A DNA stretch of 64,000 nt from Rhizobium rhizogenes NBRC 13257. Its GTDB lineage: Bacteria > Pseudomonadota > Alphaproteobacteria > Rhizobiales > Rhizobiaceae. Location: contig NZ_BAYX01000001.1 in assembly GCF_000696095.1 (NCBI RefSeq), positions 620,001-684,000 on the forward strand, in the 5' to 3' direction. The notes beneath the pieces were generated by a model. That model ran no database searches. It was not told where the DNA came from and worked only from the letters and a program-made list of their open reading frames with translations. Every line of letters starts with the position of its first letter. Position 1 is the first letter of the stretch. The translations under genes were made by a program, and so were the position numbers. This document shows positions 57,716 through 64,000 of the stretch, piece after piece.

Positions 57716-58496
57716 GCTGAAACCGGTCCTGATGTTCGATTCGGGCATTGGTGGCCTGACGGTGCTGCGCGAGGCGAGGGTGTTGATGCCGGAGCGCGGT
57801 TTCATCTATGTCGCCGACGATGCCGGTTTCCCCTATGGCGACTGGGAAGAGCAGGCGCTGCGCGAGCGCATCGTTGGTCTCTTCGCCAAGCTTTTGGCGG
57901 ACTACGATCCGGAAATCTGCATCATCGCCTGCAATACCGCCTTCACGCTTGTCGGCGCCGATTTGCGCGCCGCTTTCCCGCAAATGACCTTCGTCGGCAC
58001 GGTGCCGGCCATCAAGCCGGCGGCGGAGCGGACACGATCCGGTCTGGTCTCGGTCCTGGCGACGCCAGGCACCGTCAAGCGCGCCTATACCCGCGATCTC
58101 ATCCAGTCCTTCGCGACGCAATGCCATGTCCGGCTCGTCGGCTCGGAAAATCTGGCACGCATAGCGGAGGCCTATATTCGCGGCGGCACAGTTTCCGACG
58201 ATGCGGTGCTCGCCGAAGTCGGCCAGTGCTTTGTCGAGATGGATGGCCGCAAGACCGATATCGTCGTGCTTGCCTGCACGCATTATCCCTTCATGGCCAA
58301 TATCTTCCGCAGGCTTGCGCCCTGGCCGGTCGATTGGCTCGATCCTGCCGAGGCGATCGCGCGCCGCGCCCGCAGTCTGGTGCCGCAGGTGGCCGATGCC
58401 GTTCATCCCGACACTTATGATTTCGCCGTCTTCACCTCCGGCACGCCGGATTTTCCGACACGACGGCTGATGCAGGGCTTTGGGTTGAGGGCATAA
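57696..58496 (+). CDS. murI: Glutamate racemase
   Basis: A 266-residue cofactor-independent racemase making D-glutamate for peptidoglycan. The two catalytic Cys are in [10 protein letters not shown] and LACTHYPFM; the N-terminal [15 protein letters not shown] is standard. It overlaps the end of trmJ and is followed within five bases by the GNAT gene, so the three are one operon. Confidence 0.94.
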   Translation: MTATANELKPVLMFDSGIGGLTVLREARVLMPERGFIYVADDAGFPYGDWEEQALRERIVGLFAKLLADYDPEICIIACNTAFTLVGADLRAAFPQMTFVGTVPAIKPAAERTRSGLVSVLATPGTVKRAYTRDLIQSFATQCHVRLVGSENLARIAEAYIRGGTVSDDAVLAEVGQCFVEMDGRKTDIVVLACTHYPFMANIFRRLAPWPVDWLDPAEAIARRARSLVPQVADAVHPDTYDFAVFTSGTPDFPTRRLMQGFGLRA

Positions 58497-58500
58497 CGAT

Positions 58501-58965
58501 ATGGCTGGCACGATTTCATTGCGGAAACTCGATCTCGTTGACATGCCGGCTGCGGCTGGGGTCCATCGAGCCGCCTTCGACGACCGGCTTCCAACGCTGT
58601 CGGGGCTTCACACGTCGGAAGAGGATGTCGGCTTCTGGAGCGCGGTCGTCTTCAAGGATTGCCAGATATGGGGCGCGGAAGAGGGTGGTCGCCTCGTCGG
58701 CGTCATCGCCTTTCTCGAGGATTGGATCGATCAGCTCTACGTCCTGCCCGAGGCGCAGGGTCGCGGTATCGGCACCAGATTGCTGGAGGTCGCGAAAGCC
58801 GCCTATCCGTCGCTTTCGCTCTGGACTTTTCAGCGAAATGTCGCAGCACGCCGTTTTTACGAGAAACACGGCTTCTTGGTTGTTGACGAGTCGGACGGGG
58901 CGGGCAATGAGGAGAAGGAGCCTGACGTGCTCTATAAGTGGGAAGCACGACTGCATCGCTTATAG
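58501..58965 (+). CDS. GNAT-family N-acetyltransferase
   Basis: A 154-residue acetyltransferase with motif A LPEAQGRGIGTRLLEVAKAAYP and the late motif NVAARRFYEKHGFLV. It is five bases after murI and probably co-transcribed with it. Substrate unknown. Confidence 0.82.
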   Translation: MAGTISLRKLDLVDMPAAAGVHRAAFDDRLPTLSGLHTSEEDVGFWSAVVFKDCQIWGAEEGGRLVGVIAFLEDWIDQLYVLPEAQGRGIGTRLLEVAKAAYPSLSLWTFQRNVAARRFYEKHGFLVVDESDGAGNEEKEPDVLYKWEARLHRL

Positions 58966-59044
58966 AGCAGTGTGAGGGTGGTATTGGGAGGACGATATTT
59001 GATGCCTTTTGAAAAGCATTGCGGTTTCACCGTCGAGGCAAATC

Positions 59045-60190
59045 ATGCGCCTCACTGACTGCTATAATTTCCATGATTTCCGAGCCTTGGCGAAAAGCCG
59101 TCTTCCAGGTCCGATCTTCAACTACATCGATGGCGCTGCCGACGACGAAGTGACGCTTCGCCGGAACACGACAAGCTTCGAAAACTGCGATCTGGTTCCC
59201 AATGTCCTGCGTGGCGTCAGCAGCGTGGATATGTCCGTCACGGTGATGGGGCAGAAACTGGCAACGCCGTTCTACTGCTCGCCGACGGCCTTGCAGCGGC
59301 TCTTCCACCATCAGGGCGAAAACGCGGTTGCGGCCGCGGCGTCTTCCATGGGCACCATGTTCGGCGTCTCCTCGCTCGGCACGGTCAGCCTTGAAGAGGT
59401 ACGCAAGAAGCATCAGGGGCCGCAGGTCTACCAATTCTACTTTCATAAGGATCGTGGGCTTAACCGCGCCATGATGCAGCGGGCGAAGGATGCCGGCGTC
59501 AATGTGATGATGTTGACTGTCGACAGCATCACCGGGGGGAACCGCGAGCGCGACCTGCGCACCGGTTTCTCCATTCCCTTCAAGCTCAACCTTGCTGGCC
59601 TGGCGCAATTCGCCATGAAGCCAGCATGGGGCTTGAACTATGTCACCCACGAGAAGTTCCGTCTGCCGCAGCTCGACGAGCATGTGGACATGAGCGGCGG
59701 GGCGATGTCGATCGGCAAATATTTCACCGAAATGCTCGATCCGTCGATGAATTGGGATGATGTTGCCGAAATGGTACGGCATTGGGGTGGGCAATTCTGC
59801 CTCAAGGGCGTGATGTCCGTGGAGGATGCCAAGCGCGCCGTTGAAATCGGATGCACCGGCATCGTGCTCTCCAACCATGGCGGGCGGCAGCTGGACGGCT
59901 CGCGCTCAGCCTTCGATCAACTGGCCGAAATCGTCGATGCGGTTGGCGACCGGATCGACGTGATGATGGATGGCGGCATTCAGCGCGGGACGCATGTGCT
60001 GAAGGCACTGTCGCTCGGCGCCAAAGCTGTCGGCGTCGGACGGTTCTATCTCTATCCGCTGGCGGCTGCAGGCCAGCCGGGTGTCGAACGGGCACTTGGC
60101 ATGCTGCGCACCGAGATCGAGCGCGGCATGAAGCTCATGGGCTGCACGACGGTCGATCAGCTATCACGCGCCAACCTGCGTTTCCGGTAG
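59045..60190 (+). CDS. lldD: FMN-dependent L-lactate dehydrogenase / alpha-hydroxy-acid oxidase
   Basis: About 381 residues. FMN-binding and catalytic residues are visible: YIDGAADDEVTLRRNT (Tyr/Asp), FYCSPTALQRLFH, QFYFHKDRG, MMLTVDSITGGNRERDLR, QFCLKGVMSVEDA (Lys), and LSNHGGRQLDGSRSAFDQL with the catalytic His. It oxidises L-lactate to pyruvate into the respiratory chain; other 2-hydroxy acids are possible. The ATG at 59045 has GAGGC upstream. Confidence 0.87.
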   Translation: MRLTDCYNFHDFRALAKSRLPGPIFNYIDGAADDEVTLRRNTTSFENCDLVPNVLRGVSSVDMSVTVMGQKLATPFYCSPTALQRLFHHQGENAVAAAASSMGTMFGVSSLGTVSLEEVRKKHQGPQVYQFYFHKDRGLNRAMMQRAKDAGVNVMMLTVDSITGGNRERDLRTGFSIPFKLNLAGLAQFAMKPAWGLNYVTHEKFRLPQLDEHVDMSGGAMSIGKYFTEMLDPSMNWDDVAEMVRHWGGQFCLKGVMSVEDAKRAVEIGCTGIVLSNHGGRQLDGSRSAFDQLAEIVDAVGDRIDVMMDGGIQRGTHVLKALSLGAKAVGVGRFYLYPLAAAGQPGVERALGMLRTEIERGMKLMGCTTVDQLSRANLRFR

Positions 60191-60329
60191 AGGGGCGACC
60201 GGATTGCATTCCCCTGTGGGTTTCTGAAATCCGTTCGCGAAAGCCGCAGAAATCTTTGATAGACGGAAGCGCCCCGTTTCTGAAAGATGGGCGCTTCCAC
60301 ATCTGAGTCTTGTCAAAAGGGGTATTGCA

Positions 60330-61847
60330 TTGCAGGTCGGCATCGACATGGGAACGGCGTCCGGCGGGACCAGCGCCCAACTCGATATCGAGGAACTGCT
60401 GGCAACCCGTCTGCTCGTACAGGGCAATTCCGGCTCTGGAAAATCGCATCTGCTGCGGCGTCTGCTGGAGCAATCCGCGCAGTGGGTGCAGCAGGTCATC
60501 ATCGATCCCGAGGGCGATTTCGTCACGCTGGCCGACAAGTTCGGCCATGTGGTGGTCGATGGCGAGCGCACCGAGGCTGAGCTTGCCGGTATCGCCAACC
60601 GTATCCGTCAGCATCGTGTTTCCTGCGTCCTGACGCTGGAGGGGCTTGATATCGAGCAGCAGATGCGCGCCGCCGCCGCCTTCCTCAACGGCATGTTCGA
60701 TGCCGAGCGCGAATATTGGTATCCGGTGCTTGTTGTTGTCGACGAAGCGCAGATGTTCGCGCCGTCGGTTGGTGGCGATGTCTCGGAAGACGCGCGCAAG
60801 ATGTCGCTCGGCGCTATGACCAACTTGATGTGCCGCGGCCGTAAGCGTGGTCTCGCGGGCGTTATTGCCACGCAGCGCCTGGCGAAGCTTGCCAAGAACG
60901 TAGCTGCCGAAGCCTCGAACTTCCTGATGGGCCGCACCTTTCTCGATATCGACATGGCGCGTGCCGCCGATCTGCTCGGCATGGATCGCCGGCAAGCGGA
61001 AATGTTCCGCGACCTGAAGCGCGGCAATTTCGTCGCGCTCGGTCCGGCCTTGTCGCGCCGGCCGCTGGCGATCACCATCGGTAACGTCGAAACCTCGGCG
61101 CGTTCCTCCAGCCCCAAGCTGATGCCGCTGCCGGATGCGCCGCAGGATGTCGAGGATCTGATCTTCACGCCGGACCCGGAGGAATTTTCGAGGCCGGTCG
61201 TTCGCCGCACCACGCCCGCGCCGCGTCCGACGACGGATATTCTGGCCGAACTTTCCCGTTCCACGCCTGCCGCCAGCGCGGCGCCTGCCGAACCGAGGGT
61301 GAGCCAGCCGGAATTGTCGACGGAAGATCGCGAGGCGCGGGTAGGTGCCGTGCTTTCTGAAATTCTCGACGATCCAGCCTCGGGTTTTCGAACGGATTCA
61401 GTGCTCTATCAGGAATTCCTCGTACGGCTGCGTATGCGCCGGGTGCCGGGCGTGCCGATGACCCTGTCGGAATTCCGACGCCGTGTGGCGATCGTGCGCT
61501 CCGGTGCCGACGAGGCCACCATGGCGACCGAGGCCTGGGGCACGGCCATTTCGCTCTCCTCTGGCGTTACAGACGATCTGCAAGGTGTGTTCCTGATGCT
61601 CGCCAAGGCGGCCATCTGCGGCGAGCCCTGTCCTTCCGACGCACGCATCGCACGGGCCTACGGCACCCATTCCGCCCGCCGTGCCCGACGGCTGCTCAGC
61701 TATTTTGAGGAGCAGGGCAGTGTTGTTGTTCACACGGATTTCTCAGGGAAACGCATCGTCGCCTTCCCGGATATCGGCAGCCAGACCGCGCCGGGCGATG
61801 CCAATGCGCCTGATATCAATGGTGGCGATCAGGCGGCCGCTGAATAG
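60330..61847 (+). CDS. HerA-like ATP-binding protein (DUF87-type helicase core)
   Basis: A 505-residue P-loop ATPase. Walker A is GNSGSGKSHLLRRLLE, Walker B VLVVVDEAQMFAP, with an Arg-rich segment after it (CRGRKRGLAGVIATQRLAKL) like the sensor/arginine finger of HerA/FtsK ATPases. The C-terminal third from about residue 330 is a separate domain, with paired helices (ILDDPASGFRTDSVLYQEFL) and a possible winged helix near the end. It starts with TTG at 60330; AAAGGGG lies seven bases upstream. There is no NurA or SIR2-like partner nearby. Confidence 0.8.
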   Translation: MQVGIDMGTASGGTSAQLDIEELLATRLLVQGNSGSGKSHLLRRLLEQSAQWVQQVIIDPEGDFVTLADKFGHVVVDGERTEAELAGIANRIRQHRVSCVLTLEGLDIEQQMRAAAAFLNGMFDAEREYWYPVLVVVDEAQMFAPSVGGDVSEDARKMSLGAMTNLMCRGRKRGLAGVIATQRLAKLAKNVAAEASNFLMGRTFLDIDMARAADLLGMDRRQAEMFRDLKRGNFVALGPALSRRPLAITIGNVETSARSSSPKLMPLPDAPQDVEDLIFTPDPEEFSRPVVRRTTPAPRPTTDILAELSRSTPAASAAPAEPRVSQPELSTEDREARVGAVLSEILDDPASGFRTDSVLYQEFLVRLRMRRVPGVPMTLSEFRRRVAIVRSGADEATMATEAWGTAISLSSGVTDDLQGVFLMLAKAAICGEPCPSDARIARAYGTHSARRARRLLSYFEEQGSVVVHTDFSGKRIVAFPDIGSQTAPGDANAPDINGGDQAAAE

Positions 61848-61870
61848 GCATGTTATTGCCGTTCCCGCTG

Positions 61871-61899
61871 TTGACAATTTCATGACGACCCCTTACAGA
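61871..61899 (+). promoter_or_regulatory. Candidate rpsD promoter
   Basis: Consensus TTGACA, a 17-base spacer, then TACAGA. It would start transcription near 61906, giving an rpsD leader of about 160 bases. Confidence 0.55.
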
Positions 61900-61935
61900 C
61901 CGCCCCAACGCCGGGCAGAAATGTCCGGTGTTTCA

Positions 61936-62043
61936 CTGACATGTCCCGTGGCTCCTCCGTTCGCTAACGTGAGGAACCTGTCAGAGCTCGAAAACGGAGT
62001 TCAGAGGAGGGCGTGTTTCCTTCGCGGTTTGGCAACAAGCCGC
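61936..62043 (+). promoter_or_regulatory. Structured rpsD leader with two hairpins (candidate S4 autoregulation element)
   Basis: Hairpin 1 (61936-61984) pairs CTGACA with TGTCAG, GG with CC, TCCTC with GAGGA and CGTT with AACG around a CGCT loop: 17 bp in all, with small internal loops. Hairpin 2 (62024-62043) pairs GCGGTTTG with CAAGCCGC around a GCAA tetraloop, and ends 12 bases before AAAGGAA, the ribosome site of rpsD. S4 represses its own mRNA in other bacteria; that this is the site is inferred. Confidence 0.5.
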
Positions 62044-62067
62044 TAAAACACTTTGAAAGGAAATGCG

Positions 62068-62685
62068 ATGAGCAAGCGCGAATCGTCCAAGTATAAAATT
62101 GACCGCCGTATGGGCGAAAATATCTGGGGTCGTCCGAAGTCCCCGGTTAACCGTCGCGAATACGGCCCGGGCCAGCACGGCCAGCGCCGCAAGGGCAAGC
62201 TTTCGGACTTCGGTGTGCAGCTGCGCGCCAAGCAGAAGCTGAAGGGCTACTATGGCGATCTGCGCGAGAAGCAGTTCCGCGCCACCTTCGACGAAGCCAA
62301 CCGCCGCAAGGGCGACACTTCGGAAAACCTGATCGGCCTGCTCGAATCGCGCCTCGACGCGATCGTCTACCGCGCCAAGTTCGTTCCGACCGTCTTCGCA
62401 GCCCGTCAGTTCGTCAACCATGGCCACGTCACGGTTAACGGCGTTCGCGTCAACATCGGTTCCTACCGCTGCAAGGCTGGCGACGTTATCGAAGTTCGCG
62501 AAAAGTCGAAGCAGCTCGTGATCGTTCTGGAATCGGTTTCGCTCGCAGAGCGTGACGTTCCGGACTACATCGAGGTTGACCACAACAAGATGGTTGCGAC
62601 CTTCGCTCGCGTTCCGACCCTCGCTGACGTACCGTACGCAGTCGTCATGGAACCGCAGCTGGTCGTCGAATTCTATTCGCGTTAA
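62068..62685 (+). CDS. rpsD: 30S ribosomal protein S4
   Basis: A 205-residue primary 16S rRNA-binding protein. The start [21 protein letters not shown] and [21 protein letters not shown] are the alphaproteobacterial form; the S4 RNA-binding domain [31 protein letters not shown] is complete. AAAGGAA precedes the ATG. It stands outside the alpha operon, as in other rhizobia, with a structured leader and its own terminator. Confidence 0.97.
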   Translation: MSKRESSKYKIDRRMGENIWGRPKSPVNRREYGPGQHGQRRKGKLSDFGVQLRAKQKLKGYYGDLREKQFRATFDEANRRKGDTSENLIGLLESRLDAIVYRAKFVPTVFAARQFVNHGHVTVNGVRVNIGSYRCKAGDVIEVREKSKQLVIVLESVSLAERDVPDYIEVDHNKMVATFARVPTLADVPYAVVMEPQLVVEFYSR

Positions 62686-62711
62686 TCAGCGGATATCTTT
62701 CTTACGAATGG

Positions 62712-62740
62712 AAAAGCCGCTCCTTCCGGGCGGCTTTTTT
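62712..62740 (+). terminator. rpsD terminator
   Basis: Perfect 9-bp stem AAAAGCCGC / GCGGCTTTT with a 9-base loop, followed by further T. It lies 27 bases after the stop and 16 before glsA. Confidence 0.92.
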
Positions 62741-62756
62741 CTTTCTGGAGATCATC

Positions 62757-63686
62757 ATGGCGGATTTGCAGGCAGTTCTCGACAGCATCCATGCTGAGCT
62801 TTCGCCACGTCTCGGCGAGGGCAAAGTTGCGGACTATATTCCCGAGCTTGCCAAGGTCGATCCGAACCAGTTCGGCATGGCGATCGCAACGGTGGATGGT
62901 AATATCCATAGCGTCGGCCATGCCGATGTGCCTTTCTCCATCCAGAGCATTTCCAAGGTTTTCATGCTGACGCTGGCGCTCGGCAAGGTGGGTGAGAGCC
63001 TGTGGAACAGGGTGGGCCGCGAGCCCTCCGGCACCGCGTTCAACTCCATCGTCCAGCTTGAGCGCGAAGAGGGGATTCCGCGCAATCCCTTCGTCAACGC
63101 CGGCGCGATCGCTGTCAGCGACGTCGTATTGTCGGGCCACGCGCCACGCGAGGCGATCGGCGAGCTTTTGCGCTTTGTGCGCTATGTCGCCGATGACGAG
63201 TCGATCACCATCGATGATAAGGTGGCGCGCTCCGAGACGCAGACCGGATTCCGTAATTTCGCGCTCGCCAATTTCATGCGCGCCTACGGGAATATCGACC
63301 ATCCCGTCGAACATGTGCTCGGCGTCTATTTCCATCAATGTGCCGTGTCGATGAGCTGCCAGCAGCTCGCCAAGGCTGGGCTTTATCTCGCGGCGCGCGG
63401 CACCAATCCGATCACCGGCCATTCCGTCGTTTCGCCGAAACGGGCGCGGCGTATCAATGCGCTGATGCTGACCTGCGGCCACTATGACGGTTCCGGGGAT
63501 TTCGCCTATCACGTCGGCTTGCCCGGCAAGAGCGGCGTTGGCGGTGGTATCTTGGCGGTGGCGCCGGGTATCGGCTCCATCGCGGTCTGGTCGCCGGGGC
63601 TGAATAAGGTCGGCAATTCGCAACTCGGCGCGGTGGCGCTGGAGATGCTTGCCGCGCGGACCGGATGGTCGGTCTTCGGCGATTGA
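62757..63686 (+). CDS. glsA: Glutaminase A
   Basis: A 309-residue serine-dependent glutaminase converting glutamine to glutamate and ammonia. The catalytic Ser-x-x-Lys is in [32 protein letters not shown] and the C-terminal [15 protein letters not shown] are all typical. CTGGAG precedes the ATG. It begins only 16 bases after the rpsD terminator, so it needs its own promoter or read-through. Confidence 0.94.
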   Translation: MADLQAVLDSIHAELSPRLGEGKVADYIPELAKVDPNQFGMAIATVDGNIHSVGHADVPFSIQSISKVFMLTLALGKVGESLWNRVGREPSGTAFNSIVQLEREEGIPRNPFVNAGAIAVSDVVLSGHAPREAIGELLRFVRYVADDESITIDDKVARSETQTGFRNFALANFMRAYGNIDHPVEHVLGVYFHQCAVSMSCQQLAKAGLYLAARGTNPITGHSVVSPKRARRINALMLTCGHYDGSGDFAYHVGLPGKSGVGGGILAVAPGIGSIAVWSPGLNKVGNSQLGAVALEMLAARTGWSVFGD

Positions 63687-63745
63687 TGCCGTGTCTTTGA
63701 CTGCGCTTTCTGCTATCAGCGTCGCAAGGCCTGAGGGATGATAAG

Positions 63746-64000
63746 ATGAATATCGCAACAACAGTGGCGGACGAGCTTGATATAGACGCGGAAGAAGGCG
63801 GCAATGCTGCCCATCCGCTGTTCGCCGATGCACCGCGTTCGGTCTCCTTCAACAAGCTGCGCAAGCGCCTGCTGCGTCAGGTGCGCCAGGCGCTGGACGA
63901 TTTCCAGATGCTGAAGGGCCAGAAGCGCTGGCTGGTCGGTGTGTCCGGCGGCAAGGATTCCTATGGGCTGCTGTCGATCCTGCTCGATCTCAAATGGCGC
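63746..64000 (+). CDS. ttcA: tRNA 2-thiocytidine(32) synthetase TtcA (3'-truncated by window)
   Basis: The first 85 codons are visible, to the window end. The PP-loop [19 protein letters not shown] and the preceding [21 protein letters not shown] are typical of TtcA, which thiolates C32 of some tRNAs using an Fe-S cluster. The cluster Cys residues lie beyond the window. The acidic N-terminal 25 residues are longer than in E. coli. Confidence 0.85.
   Translation, partial: MNIATTVADELDIDAEEGGNAAHPLFADAPRSVSFNKLRKRLLRQVRQALDDFQMLKGQKRWLVGVSGGKDSYGLLSILLDLKWR

Noticed and set aside
60330..61847. HerA-like ATPase as part of a phage defence system
   Set aside because: No SIR2, NurA, DUF4297 or other defence partner nearby; both neighbours are housekeeping genes and base composition is typical.

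Overview
The window is an ordinary stretch of alphaproteobacterial chromosome, most likely from a Rhizobium or a close relative (Rhizobiaceae). The reasons are a high-GC coding style, the recA–alaS order, a very large apolipoprotein-like GROWTH POLE RING (GPR) homologue, CckA with CtrA-type TTAA-N7-TTAAC sites, a TTG-N11-CAA LexA box at recA, and an Mla system with its STAS subunit fused to the permease. No rRNA, tRNA, insertion sequence, prophage or CRISPR array was seen.

Layout. 1-7.2 kb: end of a metallophosphoesterase gene, a HAD hydrolase, an MFS carrier, then an mlaE-mlaF-mlaD-lipoprotein operon for lipid transport. 7.2-9.9 kb: a GNAT enzyme, an SRPBCC protein and gnd. 9.9-23.1 kb: a sugar catabolic island. 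A LacI-type regulator diverges from an ABC importer, a GH2 beta-mannosidase, a sugar isomerase, a Gfo/Idh oxidoreductase, an aldo/keto reductase and a GH43 xylosidase, which together point to uptake and breakdown of plant mannoside or hemicellulose fragments. 23.1-25.4 kb: an RcnB-like protein, an alpha/beta hydrolase and a nonsense-interrupted orphan gene. 25.4-33.5 kb: the 2225-residue GPR protein, a divergent Hpt protein and a 2Fe-2S ferredoxin. 33.8-36.9 kb: a DUF922 protein, folP-folB-folK and a secreted protein of unknown function. 37-42.6 kb: ycjF/ycjX, a SixA-like phosphatase, dksA, peptidase E and a FliO-like protein. 42.9-46.9 kb: cckA, then trpS behind a transcription attenuator. 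46.9-53.9 kb: psuK-psuG, recA, alaS and an AraC/GyrI-type regulator. 54-64 kb: a GST, icd, a secreted protein, trmJ-murI-GNAT, an FMN-dependent L-lactate dehydrogenase, a HerA-like ATPase, rpsD, glsA and the start of ttcA.

The most interesting signals are regulatory RNA. Upstream of trpS (45665-45781) lies a short leader peptide with tandem Trp codons, followed by mutually exclusive antiterminator and terminator hairpins: the complete architecture of ribosome-mediated attenuation on an aminoacyl-tRNA synthetase gene. Upstream of rpsD are a 17-bp hairpin and a GCAA-capped hairpin next to the ribosome binding site, a candidate S4 autoregulatory leader. Other points are CtrA-type sites between gpr and the Hpt gene, an 11-residue repeat quantum in GPR, a palindrome inside the dksA promoter, and a single in-frame stop in the signal peptide of an orphan gene.
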